DNA from: CAYWYR01 sp964462685
GTDB taxonomy: Bacteria > Bacteroidota > Ignavibacteria > Kapaibacteriales > UBA2268
Assembly (NCBI GenBank): GCA_964462685.1
Contig: CAYWYR010000013.1
Coordinates: 33,701 to 97,700, forward strand
Reading direction: 5' to 3'
Length of the DNA: 64,000 nucleotides
A program made the translations under genes and the position numbers. The notes under the pieces were generated by a model. That model worked only from the letters and a program-made list of their open reading frames with translations. It searched no databases and was not told the DNA's origin. The stretch's first letter is position 1; each line of letters starts with the position of its first letter. Positions 36,535 through 45,465 of this stretch are shown here, one piece after another.

Positions 36535-38019
36535 TTATCTGCTTTGAGCTACGGTGCTAGCATGCTTACCCGATAAGGCTACAAGTGGCATTCCGCCCCC
36601 TGGATGTGAACTGCCACCACAGAAATACAGATTATCGTAATTAGGGTCGTTTACCGATGGCCTTTTGAAAGCCGCAAACTGAGAGTTGGATGATGTACCA
36701 TAAATAGAGCCTTTGTTACTACCATACCTATCATACAAACCGCTCTGATCGATCAAATGCTCATATTCAATCCTGCCTTCCATCTCTATGCCTGCTTTAC
36801 TAAGCTTTTCTATAAGCTTATTTTTTAATCTTACATACTGGCTTTGGCGATCATTGTCTCTGTGAGGTAGATAAGGTGCATTTATCAGGATAAACCAACT
36901 TTCATTTCCTTCGGGGGCATCACCCTCAGCATGCCTACTGGATACGGAGATATAGTAGGTAGGATCATCACTGATTATTTTTTTATTAAATATATCTTCA
37001 AATTCTTTTTCATAATCAATACTAAAAAATATATTATGGAGCGAGAGCTTATTTGTTACTCCTTTAATTCCCCAGCAAATAATATACCCTGAAATCGATG
37101 GCTCTATCTTAGAGAGTTTATCAACATATTTTTTTGGTTTTTTTATTATTTTCTGATAAGTATCGACAACATCCATATTTGAAATGATCTTACTGTGTTT
37201 GGTGCTGTATGATTCTTTATCCGTAATTATAGAATCAATAATACTATTATTTATTTGAATATTATTTACTTTTTCATTCAGGTTTATTTTAACACCACAT
37301 TCAATGGCTAAGTTCTTAAGAGCCTGAGAAAGCTTTCTTGTTCCACCCTTTATGCCGTAACTCCCAAGGGCATATTCTACATAAGTAATAATATTTAGGG
37401 TCGCAGGAGCCAAGTAAGGATTACTGCCATTATAAGTAGCGTACCTATCAAATAACTGTACGATCCTAGGATCTGAAAAATAAGACTTGTTAGCCTTATG
37501 TACGGTTCTCCAAGCGTCCAGCTTATATAATTTCGGGATAATCGAGAAAGTATGTTTGTTGAATATATCCTCGGCTCGACAAAAGGGTGAATATAAAAAT
37601 ACAGGTGCCGATATATCATATATTTCTTTTGTGTAATTTAAATAATCTGGATATACTAAAGAATCCTTTGCAGAAATGCGGCCTATCTGTTCCTGCATCC
37701 GTTTAACATCATGTTTGGCGTCTAACGAAGAGCCGTCATCCCAAAAATATCTACATATAGTATCTAATTTATATATTTCTATATAATCTTCTAATTTCTT
37801 TCCAGCGGCTTTAAAAAGCTCCTCAAAAACAAAAGGCATCGTCAATAGTGTCGGCCCGATATCGAAAGTATAACCCCCGCCCGAGTGCGTAGCAACCTTT
37901 CCTCCAACAACAGGGTTTTTATCAATAACAGTTACTTCATGGCCAGCAAATCTCTGCCATATAGCCGCAGATAGGCCACCCAGGCCAGCACCTAAGATAT
38001 ATGTCTGATTAGTTCCGAT
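36535..38019 (-). CDS. crtD: CrtI/CrtD-type carotenoid desaturase lacking a canonical start codon
   Basis: About 495 residues of a FAD-dependent carotenoid desaturase. The open frame upstream of TTG 37845 encodes the dinucleotide motif YILGAGLGGLSAA and the conserved GGGYTFDIGPTLLT block, so the gene must start further up, yet there is no ATG, GTG or TTG between the in-frame stop at 38026-38028 and the motif; ATC at 38019 is a placeholder. YNGSNPYLAPATLNII and HPGGGMPLVAL favour the C-3',4' desaturase (CrtD) branch over CrtI. The start region overlaps the end of the vapC frame, which may have displaced the original start. Function is uncertain if translation is impaired. Confidence 0.8.
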   Translation of the reverse strand: MGTNQTYILGAGLGGLSAAIWQRFAGHEVTVIDKNPVVGGKVATHSGGGYTFDIGPTLLTMPFVFEELFKAAGKKLEDYIEIYKLDTICRYFWDDGSSLDAKHDVKRMQEQIGRISAKDSLVYPDYLNYTKEIYDISAPVFLYSPFCRAEDIFNKHTFSIIPKLYKLDAWRTVHKANKSYFSDPRIVQLFDRYATYNGSNPYLAPATLNIITYVEYALGSYGIKGGTRKLSQALKNLAIECGVKINLNEKVNNIQINNSIIDSIITDKESYSTKHSKIISNMDVVDTYQKIIKKPKKYVDKLSKIEPSISGYIICWGIKGVTNKLSLHNIFFSIDYEKEFEDIFNKKIISDDPTYYISVSSRHAEGDAPEGNESWFILINAPYLPHRDNDRQSQYVRLKNKLIEKLSKAGIEMEGRIEYEHLIDQSGLYDRYGSNKGSIYGTSSNSQFAAFKRPSVNDPNYDNLYFCGGSSHPGGGMPLVALSGKHASTVAQSR

Positions 38020-38376
38020 ACAGGTTCAGTTCTGGAATGTATTTAAAATGTTTTGTGTTCAATGTGTATAAAGGTAATTTAAGCTTTAAACAAGTAGCAG
38101 CGATCAGTGCATCAGGTAAATCGAGGTTATGAGAAAGAGAGTAATTTTCGATTAATCTTCTAGACGTTGCAGAAATGAAGTGTGTTATATCAACTATAGG
38201 CATCCAGCTAATAATTTTTTTATCTGAGCCAACTCTTTCTTGTCCATAGCGCCGAAACATAGTTCAATATATGTGACTGATGATATACAAGGAATAAACT
38301 TTTTTGAGTATTTTTGAAGGTCTAAATTCTGTTTTATATGCTCAATAATGACATTCGTATCGCATATCACTACCAT
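38009..38376 (-). pseudogene. vapC: VapC-type PIN toxin, split by a -1 frameshift at an A7 run
   Basis: Two overlapping frames together read as one complete PIN-domain protein. The first part (from ATG 38376) has ICDTNVIIEHIKQN and SVTYIELCFG; the second has PIVDITHFISATSRRLIE, NLDLPDALIAATCLKL and LYTLNTKHF, so the metal-binding Asp and Glu residues are present in the right order. They join at seven consecutive A residues on the coding strand (38215-38221), where a slip of -1 restores the frame. This may be an indel or sequencing error, or a slippery site. One base separates the start from the stop of the antitoxin-like gene. Confidence 0.75.
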
Positions 38377-38377
38377 A

Positions 38378-38593
38378 CTATAGCCCCATAGCTTTTTTTC
38401 TTAAAGAGTCTGCTGTTATGTCCCTATCTTTCCAAAGACCATGGATTGACCCTAGACCATCTGCTAACGTAGACTTAAAATCTTTTTGTCCATCTTTAGT
38501 TAAATTCCACTCTATCTCAAGTTCTTCAAGTAGTTTAAGAATTCTTATTAATTTTATATCTTCGATATTGTTTTCAAAACTAATCGTAGTCAT
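38378..38593 (-). CDS. vapB: VapB-type antitoxin
   Basis: A 71-residue protein with the antitoxin-like tail HGLWKDRDITADSLRKKA, frequent in small VapB-type antitoxins. GGGGA lies at a normal distance before the ATG. It is immediately upstream of the split PIN toxin and would be the partner of that toxin. Confidence 0.72.
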   Translation of the reverse strand: MTTISFENNIEDIKLIRILKLLEELEIEWNLTKDGQKDFKSTLADGLGSIHGLWKDRDITADSLRKKAMGL

Positions 38594-38699
38594 ATCGTCC
38601 CCAATAATTTATTTCTTCCAAACAATTTTGCGATTGCTACCAGCATTCTTTATCTTATCAAAACGCAATATACTTATCTATGTTTGATATCGGATAATA

Positions 38700-39593
38700 A
38701 TGAGATACATAAACTTCCTATTCGGGATTCTGTCTGTAGCTTTACAGTCTTCATGCATTCCGAGTATAGATTATAGCGGGACTATAGAATACAACCCAGA
38801 AGACTCTACATACGCAATGGCCTTCCGTAGCATAGTAGATGATGATGAGCTTTACTTTGATACGATGTTTGTCAGAAAAATGAGCCTATCGATGGAAGAT
38901 AGTAAAGGCAACACTATAATCCAGAATATAATAATTCCAGCCGGTGAAGGTGTTGACTATAATAATCCTCTACTGGTTCTGCCTTATTACAGAGGAAGAG
39001 ATATTCTCTATTACCCTTTGATGAGCTACAGTAAAGATACTAAACGGCCTTTATTGGTTTTCAATTATAGGGGAAATGATGAGGAATCTGGTGTAATTGA
39101 AGGCGATATCGAAACTGATAAGAATGACCTTTTGAACTATATTGATATCTATAAAGGATATTTTGATCTGGACAGCCTCGATATTGACGTTTTTGCCAAT
39201 TCGTATGGCGGAATCCTATATGCGCTTACCGACTTTTTTGATTATATAGAGATCGATCAAGTTGTTTTCGAAAGTGTACCCATAAACTACGCAAACACTA
39301 TCGCAGATATGGACGGTGCCGCAGATATCGCAAAAGTTAAAAATCTCACAGGTTTCGAGCAAGAAGAATATGAATCAAGGTTGATGGATAAAAACGCAAA
39401 GGGCATTATGTACCTATATGGTACAAATGATGACGGCATAAGGCTCGAAGATGTGGAAGCGATTGCTCGGAAAACAGGTATGGATGTAAAGGTAATTGAA
39501 AACGCATATCACCTCATGCGTATTCGTTACCCATTGGATTCTGATACGTACAACAATATCAATCAAGAATTTATGGATTTTTTGGACAAATAA
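38700..39593 (+). CDS. alpha/beta-hydrolase-like lipoprotein
   Basis: A 297-residue lipoprotein with lipid Cys19 (VALQSSC). The rest looks like an alpha/beta hydrolase: nucleophile elbow ANSYGG, a later acidic YGTNDDGI strand and a C-terminal ENAYHLM that could supply the His. The substrate is unknown. It is followed by cutA after two bases, so both are probably transcribed together. Confidence 0.75.
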   Translation: MRYINFLFGILSVALQSSCIPSIDYSGTIEYNPEDSTYAMAFRSIVDDDELYFDTMFVRKMSLSMEDSKGNTIIQNIIIPAGEGVDYNNPLLVLPYYRGRDILYYPLMSYSKDTKRPLLVFNYRGNDEESGVIEGDIETDKNDLLNYIDIYKGYFDLDSLDIDVFANSYGGILYALTDFFDYIEIDQVVFESVPINYANTIADMDGAADIAKVKNLTGFEQEEYESRLMDKNAKGIMYLYGTNDDGIRLEDVEAIARKTGMDVKVIENAYHLMRIRYPLDSDTYNNINQEFMDFLDK

Positions 39594-39595
39594 AT

Positions 39596-39910
39596 ATGAT
39601 AATTGCTTGGTGCAATACCGCTACTGAAAGCGAAGCAAAGAAAATATCTCGAAAACTAGTCGAAAACAACCTAGCTGCCTGTGTAACTATTCTCACCGGT
39701 TCGATATCGGTTTATAAGTGGGATGGTGAGCTGCAAGAGGAGGGCGAGCATACCTTAATGATAAAGACTATCCCGCAGAACAAGGAAAAGCTTATTTCTG
39801 CAATCAAGGACACTCACAGTTATGACGTTCCTGAAATTATATTCACCGATGTTATAGACGGTGATGATGAATATCTTGAATGGGTCAGAAAAGAGTGTGG
39901 TGGTAAATGA
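39596..39910 (+). CDS. cutA: divalent cation tolerance protein CutA
   Basis: A 104-residue trimeric CutA1 family protein: LVENNLAACVTILTGSISVY followed by WDGELQEEGEHTLMIKT and the C-terminal SYDVPEIIFTDVIDGDDEYLEW segment (key residues only). It is linked to metal tolerance, but the molecular role is unclear. Its TGA overlaps the ATG of radC. Confidence 0.95.
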   Translation: MIIAWCNTATESEAKKISRKLVENNLAACVTILTGSISVYKWDGELQEEGEHTLMIKTIPQNKEKLISAIKDTHSYDVPEIIFTDVIDGDDEYLEWVRKECGGK

Positions 39911-40662
39911 TTGAAAGCAGCGCAAAGATACTATTGGATAATGACACCAAGCGAGAAAGTGCACACTATTCAGTTGATCACAAGTTCCGTTCGATAAAAG
40001 AATGGAACGCAGACGACAGACCTCGGGAAAAACTCCTTAGCAAAGGTTCTGACATACTTTCTGATTCCGAACTTCTCGCTATTCTGCTTGCCACAGGTAC
40101 CAAGAATCTCTCCGCTATCGACTGTGCCAGAATGCTGCTAAAAGAATTTGAAGGCATTGATTCATTATCAACCAGGACTATTGGAGAGCTAAAGAAGGTA
40201 AAGGGTATCGGTGAGGCTAAAGCAATAACACTGATGGCCGCTTTTGAGCTTGCACGCCGAATAAAACCCAAAAAGTTCGACCAGTCGAAGGTGATTTCTC
40301 ATCCCCAGGATATAGCTGATATATACATTCCGCGATTAAAGGATGAACTGCAAGAGACTTTCAGGGTTATTCATCTAAACTCAGCTAATGTAATGATCCG
40401 CGAAAAAGTAATTACCCGCGGCATACTCAACGCAAGCTTAGTACACCCCAGAGAGGTTTTCCGAGATGCCATTACCGAGGCTGCAGCTTCCATAGTGCTG
40501 ATGCACAACCACCCATCGGGCAACCCAAAACCATCCCACGCTGATATATCCATTACAAAACAGTTAAAATCAGCTGGAGAAATAATGGATATCAAAGTAC
40601 TGGACCATATAATAATCGCTGGTGATTCGTTTACCTCATTAGCTGATCATGGATATCTCTGA
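39907..40662 (+). CDS. radC: RadC family protein (MPN+/JAMM domain)
   Basis: A 251-residue RadC protein with an HhH-like N-terminal part (LKKVKGIGEAKAITLMAAFE) and a C-terminal JAMM metal motif (H-x-H-x10-D in MHNHPSGNPKPSHAD). Historically tied to DNA repair, but its biochemical role is unproven. ATGA overlap with cutA. Confidence 0.95.
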   Translation: MIESSAKILLDNDTKRESAHYSVDHKFRSIKEWNADDRPREKLLSKGSDILSDSELLAILLATGTKNLSAIDCARMLLKEFEGIDSLSTRTIGELKKVKGIGEAKAITLMAAFELARRIKPKKFDQSKVISHPQDIADIYIPRLKDELQETFRVIHLNSANVMIREKVITRGILNASLVHPREVFRDAITEAAASIVLMHNHPSGNPKPSHADISITKQLKSAGEIMDIKVLDHIIIAGDSFTSLADHGYL

Positions 40663-40714
40663 GTAAGGCTTAAGACTAAGTAAAATATATTATCAATCAT
40701 CAAAAATAAAGAAA

Positions 40715-42190
40715 ATGAATAAAAACTATATAGGCGGGAATTGGACCGCTACAGAGAAAGGTAAATCTTTTAAGAATATCAACCCAGCTGATAACCGCGA
40801 TATTATAGGAGAATATCCTTTATCTAATGAAAAAGATGTGGCTATGGCTTGCGGAAGCGCAGCAAGTGCTTTTTCGGCTTGGAAGAATATGCCAGCACCT
40901 AAAAGGGGCGATATACTAAGGCGAGCAGGGGACATTTTTGCCAGAGAGAAAAAAGAACTCGCAAAGATCATGACCCGAGAAATGGGTAAGCCAACGTTCG
41001 AAACCGAAGGTGACGTGCAAGAGGCTATAGATACCTGCTATTATGCAGCAACCGAAACCCGGAGGCTTTTCGGGATGAACGCCCCCTCGGAAATGAACGA
41101 TAAGATGAACCTATCATTCCGCAATCCAATTGGCGTATGCGGTATCATAACAGCATGGAACTTCCCTATCGCAGTACCATCTTGGAAAATCATTCCCGCA
41201 CTCGCCTGCGGCAACACGATAGTATGGAAGCCGAGCGAGGATGCACCCGCGAGCGGCGTTCGCTTTGTGGAACTGATGGAAGAAGCGGGCCTTCCTGCTG
41301 GCGTACTCAATCTAGTACAAGGTGATGGTAAAGCTGGTTCTTATATAGTAGAAGATAAAAACGTAAAGCTTATCGGGTTTACCGGATCAACTGAAACTGG
41401 TAAGAAAATAGCCTCACGATGTGGTGAGCTAAACAAAAAAATATCCTTGGAAATGGGCGGTAAGAACGCTCAGATAGTAATGCCCGATGCAAACCTTGAA
41501 ATAGCAGTGGATGGGGCATTATGGGGCGCTTATGGAACTACCGGCCAGCGCTGTACAGCTACAAGTAGGCTTATACTGCACGCTGATATACATGATGAAG
41601 TAGTATCTAGGATAAAGAAAAGAGCGACAGCACTTAAAATAGGCCCGGGATTGCAAAACGATACGGAAATGGGTCCTGTAGTAAATCAAAAAGCAATCGA
41701 TAAAATCCTCGATTACATTAAAATCGGTAAGAAAGAAGGGGCGACTCTTGAGTTTGGAGGTAGTAAAGCGGATACCAGTGGAACCGAAAACGGTTTCTTC
41801 CTGCAGCCTACGATGTTTACAGGTGTGACAAAGGATATGAGAATCTTCCAAGAGGAAATCTTTGGTCCTGTACTTTCGGTGAGTAAATGCGATAGTTATT
41901 CTGAGGCTGTGGAGCTTGCTAACGCGACACAATACGGGCTGAGCAGCTCTATATACACGAAAGATGTGAACCTTACATGGCGAGCGATTAACGAGCTAGA
42001 AGCCGGTATAACATATATCAACGCACCTACTATCGGTGCAGAGGCGCACATGCCTTTTGGTGGGATAAAAGGTACGGGTAACGGACATAGAGAAGGAGGA
42101 TGGACAGCCTTCGATATATTCACCGAATGGAAGACTGTCTATATCGATTACAGCGACTCATTACAAAGAGCACAAATCGATAATTATTAA
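40715..42190 (+). CDS. NAD(P)-dependent aldehyde dehydrogenase
   Basis: A 491-residue aldehyde dehydrogenase. N149 (AWNF), E246 (LEMGGK) and the catalytic C280 (GTTGQRC) are conserved, and the C terminus contains GAEAHMPFGGIKGTGNGHREGG. The sequence suggests the semialdehyde dehydrogenase group that includes alpha-ketoglutarate- or aminoadipate-semialdehyde enzymes, but the substrate is not certain. It is a single-gene unit with a strong terminator after it. Confidence 0.9.
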   Translation: MNKNYIGGNWTATEKGKSFKNINPADNRDIIGEYPLSNEKDVAMACGSAASAFSAWKNMPAPKRGDILRRAGDIFAREKKELAKIMTREMGKPTFETEGDVQEAIDTCYYAATETRRLFGMNAPSEMNDKMNLSFRNPIGVCGIITAWNFPIAVPSWKIIPALACGNTIVWKPSEDAPASGVRFVELMEEAGLPAGVLNLVQGDGKAGSYIVEDKNVKLIGFTGSTETGKKIASRCGELNKKISLEMGGKNAQIVMPDANLEIAVDGALWGAYGTTGQRCTATSRLILHADIHDEVVSRIKKRATALKIGPGLQNDTEMGPVVNQKAIDKILDYIKIGKKEGATLEFGGSKADTSGTENGFFLQPTMFTGVTKDMRIFQEEIFGPVLSVSKCDSYSEAVELANATQYGLSSSIYTKDVNLTWRAINELEAGITYINAPTIGAEAHMPFGGIKGTGNGHREGGWTAFDIFTEWKTVYIDYSDSLQRAQIDNY

Positions 42191-42216
42191 ATAATAATTT
42201 AATGCCTATTATTGAT

Positions 42217-42251
42217 AGCTCAGCTGATTTTTATCGGTTGAGCTTGTTTTT
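42217..42251 (+). terminator. intrinsic terminator of the aldehyde dehydrogenase gene
   Basis: AGCTCAGCTGAT pairs over 12 bases with ATCGGTTGAGCT around a TTTT loop and is followed by TTGTTTTTG, 26 bases after the stop codon. Confidence 0.85.
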
Positions 42252-42279
42252 GCGCGTGGAAATTATTTGACGGGGTGAA

Positions 42280-42474
42280 CAATTTTGGAACCCATACCGA
42301 TACCCGATCCCCTCGCTCCAAGCCATGCCCGGTAACTTCATACCGAAAGGAGCCGATGCCATGTCAATAGACATCGCTGCAAGTTCCCTCCAGTATCATT
42401 TAACCCCATCCTAAATCCTTCCCCTCAATGGAAGGACTTAAAGAGAATGTTACGTGCACATTGCCCAGGTGGTC
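42280..42474 (-). pseudogene. decayed RHS/YD-repeat core remnant
   Basis: Read on the minus strand, two fragments of the RHS-repeat core survive in different frames. The first (from 42474) reads DHLGNVHVTFS, the hallmark RHS-core motif. The second (about 42380 to 42280) reads APFGMKLPGMAWSEGIGYRYGFQN, matching the YPFGM...YRYGF segment that follows in intact RHS proteins. Stop codons and a frame change separate them, and the following KEKDDE segment has been lost. No other RHS gene is nearby, so this is a fossil of a longer gene or of an effector cassette tip. Confidence 0.75.
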
Positions 42475-42625
42475 TTTTATTTCTTAGGTCTTCTCTACAA
42501 CGGTACGGGTGGCGGCTTGTTCGCTTGCCCCATATATTGCTACCAAAATATTGATACTGTGGTAATTATCTCTATCCTCCGATAAGTTCAAGATTGCATA
42601 AATGTAGGGTATCTTATCAGTGTTC

Positions 42626-42724
42626 GAGATTCCTCGGGCTTTACGACTCGGAATGACTCTGGGTGAGTAAATCTCTAAGTAGTCATTCGGCTGCACAAAT
42701 GCGACATTGCTGCTCGGAATGATG
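42626..42724 (-). repeat. REP-like intergenic repeat with two TCATTCCGAG units
   Basis: On the minus strand, TCATTCCGAG occurs at 42724-42712 and at 42656-42647, the second followed by an imperfect CGTAAAGCCCGAGGAATCTC. Elements of the form 'GTCATTCCGAG...GAGGAATCTC' are dispersed in many bacterial genomes. Only two partial copies are seen here; genome-wide copy number is unknown. Confidence 0.5.
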
Positions 42725-42737
42725 GGATATGGCAGTT

Positions 42738-43304
42738 CTAAAAATTCTTTGATTCTTCTCGGCTTAGCCATTGTTGTAATGTATCTGCTTGGGCATCTTT
42801 ACCTGAAAGCAAAGCCTCTCCTTCAATGATGCCCCAATCGATATGCAGTTCAGGATCATTCCATCGGATGCAGGATTCCGCTTTGGGATTCCATTCAGCT
42901 GTACATTTATAAAGTACTTCTGTATTATCTTCCAAAGCCAGAAAACCATTGCCGAATCCAGCAGGCACCCAAAGGAGGTTTTTGTTTTCTTCGCTCAAAA
43001 TTGTGGTATAGTGCTGCCCTAAGGTAGGAGAGTTCTTCCTTATATCCAACTCAACAAATCGTGCTGCGCCTCTGGTAACCCGCAACAGCTTGCCCATTGG
43101 TCTATCCCACTGGAAGTGCAAACCCCTTACGGTATTTTTTTTTGAAACAGAATGATTGTCCTGAACAAAATCTTCCACTATCCCGAGCTTTTCAAAATCA
43201 GAGGCTTTGAAAGACTCCATAAAATAACCGCGATCATCTGAAAAAGCTTTTGGCTCAATCAGCAAAAGACCAGACAAAGCTTTATCAATAATATTAAATG
43301 GCAT
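42738..43304 (-). CDS. rfbC: dTDP-4-dehydrorhamnose 3,5-epimerase
   Basis: A 188-residue RmlC/RfbC family epimerase: DDRGYFMESFKASDFEKLGI, QDNHSVSKKNTVRGLHFQW with the catalytic His, and LWVPAGFGNGFLALEDN are visible. It acts in dTDP-rhamnose synthesis, but no rfbA, rfbB or rfbD is nearby. It lies 17 bases after motB on the same strand, and its 3' end borders the decayed spacer. Confidence 0.95.
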   Translation of the reverse strand: MPFNIIDKALSGLLLIEPKAFSDDRGYFMESFKASDFEKLGIVEDFVQDNHSVSKKNTVRGLHFQWDRPMGKLLRVTRGAARFVELDIRKNSPTLGQHYTTILSEENKNLLWVPAGFGNGFLALEDNTEVLYKCTAEWNPKAESCIRWNDPELHIDWGIIEGEALLSGKDAQADTLQQWLSREESKNF

Positions 43305-43321
43305 TAAGAACTACGATTTTA

Positions 43322-44509
43322 TCAGTCATTCTTACGTTTGATTCTATACTTACCCTTATTCATAGAGTCTATTCTACCGGTAAGCTGGTTAGGGGAAAAT
43401 ACTTTTGCCCGCTTGGAATTATCTTCATTATCAGTAGAGATGAATACTGTTCTTCTCGAGCCTGTATTTCTCAGTTGTCTGGATTCACTTGATGAAGGGT
43501 CTGTTTCTGATTCATTTTTTGATACCTCATTACCACCGATAACCTCTCTGAGTTTACGATCTACATCAATATCTTCATCTGTAGAGAAAATATCTAAAGT
43601 GGTATTATCTGATCCCTGCATTGCCGGGTTATTGGCTTGTTTAGCCTGAGACATATCAATCTGCAGTGGCTCTCCTGCTTTTTGGATACCTTTAAGGCTA
43701 TCCAGCTTACCAAAATTCTCTAAGTCGTCTTCACTCAACTTGGCCGTTGATGGATTTATCTCTAGTTCGACCCTTCGGTTCATCATTCTGCCTTCAGGTG
43801 TAGAGTTCGGAGCCAAAGGAAAGCCTTCACCGTGGCCAACTACTGTTAGCTCTTCAGGAGCGAAACTCCCAGACTGCTTTAGCTCTTGTACTACTGATAC
43901 AGCTCTGGAAGAGGAAAGCTCGTGATTAGATCGAAATTTACCTGATCTGATAGGGATAGAATCTGTATATCCCGAAGCTTTCATATCAACATAAAAACCC
44001 GATAAAATCGAACCTACATCCCGGATCATTGATACCGCTGGTTTTGAAAGTCTAGCAGATCCAGATTCAAATGTAACATCAGAGGGGAAGCGTATCAGAA
44101 TCTTCTCATTATCCTTTTCCATCTCGAGCAAACCCTTGGATAGCTGCTCATCCAACTCACTCAATAGCTGTTCATAAATCATATCGCTCTGTTGCATTTC
44201 CTCAGAGTCGCTTTTTCCCTCTTCAACATTAGGAGGGGCCTCCTCACCAGATTCATTTTCATTCTGTTCTTTGAAGGATGGATTAGGCAGAGTAACAGGC
44301 TGGAATGAGGAAACTGGATCACCGATTAAGTTAATTCCAGCTAGCGCAGACTGCAAGGATGCAACTGCTTTTTCGAATTTAGGTTTACTTATTTCGGCAG
44401 TAGATAAAAGAAGTACAAAGAAGGTTAACAGCAAAGTCATCAGATCGGAAAAGGTAACCATCCAATCTGGGGCGCCACCGCCTTTCTTTTTTGGTTCTTC
44501 CTCTTTCAT
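43322..44509 (-). CDS. motB: MotB-like stator protein with OmpA-type peptidoglycan-binding domain
   Basis: A 395-residue inner-membrane protein. The N-terminal helix TFSDLMTLLLTFFVLLLS carries the proton-channel Asp22. A charged periplasmic linker precedes an OmpA-C domain (about 140-260; MKASGYTDSIPI, VVGHGEGFPLAPN). The C-terminal extension (about 270-395) is polar and probably disordered, longer than usual for MotB. Its ATG overlaps the motA TGA by one base. Confidence 0.9.
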   Translation of the reverse strand: MKEEEPKKKGGGAPDWMVTFSDLMTLLLTFFVLLLSTAEISKPKFEKAVASLQSALAGINLIGDPVSSFQPVTLPNPSFKEQNENESGEEAPPNVEEGKSDSEEMQQSDMIYEQLLSELDEQLSKGLLEMEKDNEKILIRFPSDVTFESGSARLSKPAVSMIRDVGSILSGFYVDMKASGYTDSIPIRSGKFRSNHELSSSRAVSVVQELKQSGSFAPEELTVVGHGEGFPLAPNSTPEGRMMNRRVELEINPSTAKLSEDDLENFGKLDSLKGIQKAGEPLQIDMSQAKQANNPAMQGSDNTTLDIFSTDEDIDVDRKLREVIGGNEVSKNESETDPSSSESRQLRNTGSRRTVFISTDNEDNSKRAKVFSPNQLTGRIDSMNKGKYRIKRKND

Positions 44510-45291
44510 CAGTTATTTTGGGCTGTTTTAAGTGCCTTAGGATTATCGATAGGTTCGCCTGCAAGATATGTGTTGAGCAGCTCTACCATTACACGAGGTG
44601 CTTGGCCTGTTTGCATAGAATGTACTGACTCTATAATGATATACATGTACTCTTTGTTCTTTCTGCTATTGAGCGACAGCTTATCGGCCAGAGGAATTGC
44701 GAAAACCTGAGCTATAACCGCACCATAGAGAGTTGTTATCAGGGCTACCGCCATGGCAGGACCAATAGAGGAAGGATCGGACATATTGTTAAGCATTATG
44801 ATAAGCCCTACAAGGGTACCGATCATACCCATACCAGGCGCCGAATCGCCAATACCGCGAAAAAGAGTCTCGCCTTTCTCACTCATGTCTATCTGAACCC
44901 TTGCCTCATTTTCTAGTACGCCTCTCACGAATGTAGGATCATGACCATCCACCATCAACTGGATACCCTTATTGAAAAGCTGATTTTTTACTTCTACTGA
45001 CTCGAGCGCGAGAACGCCTTCTCTTTGAACTGTCTTAGCAAGGTCTTCAGCGATAGCAATTAGTTCTCTTGGCTCCTCGGATTGCTCAAAGAAGACCGTT
45101 TTGATTGCGAAAGTGGATAGGCTGACTATCTGGTGAAGTTTCCACTTAACCAAAGTAACCCCGATCGTAGCGCCGAAGACTATCATAATTGACGGTGCAT
45201 CTACGAACAAAAGTAAACCTGCGGAGAGCAGGATACCTATTATGATTACTACGAGCGTTAATATCAGCCCGACTAAAGTTCCTAAATCCAT
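44509..45291 (-). CDS. motA: MotA-like stator protein
   Basis: A 260-residue protein with four membrane helices, typical MotA layout: ILLSAGLLLFVDAPSIMIVF, the PGMGMIGTLVGLIIML helix and ALITTLYGAVIAQVFAIPLADKL. With MotB it forms an ion-driven stator. No other flagellar genes are in the window, so whether it drives a flagellum or another machine is open. Confidence 0.92.
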   Translation of the reverse strand: MDLGTLVGLILTLVVIIIGILLSAGLLLFVDAPSIMIVFGATIGVTLVKWKLHQIVSLSTFAIKTVFFEQSEEPRELIAIAEDLAKTVQREGVLALESVEVKNQLFNKGIQLMVDGHDPTFVRGVLENEARVQIDMSEKGETLFRGIGDSAPGMGMIGTLVGLIIMLNNMSDPSSIGPAMAVALITTLYGAVIAQVFAIPLADKLSLNSRKNKEYMYIIIESVHSMQTGQAPRVMVELLNTYLAGEPIDNPKALKTAQNN

Positions 45292-45465
45292 ATATGGATG
45301 ACAACCTTATTAGTGCTTAAAGCCATTCAATGAAGCTGTAAATGATTAAAAAGTACCCACGGTAAAATTATTAATCTATCTTCCGACAATATAATATATA
45401 TCGGCTAAAAAACTAATATGTTTAGAAAATATATATCATTCAAAAGTAATAGGTTCTGCAATAAT

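Noticed and set aside
37395..37619. A 74-codon minus-strand frame inside the crtD-like gene
   Set aside because: It lies inside the larger desaturase frame and shows no domain of its own.
42484..42771. A 95-codon minus-strand frame between rfbC and the RHS fossil
   Set aside because: It overlaps the end of rfbC by 34 bases, has repeat-like DNA inside and no ribosome site; treated as part of the decayed spacer rather than a gene.
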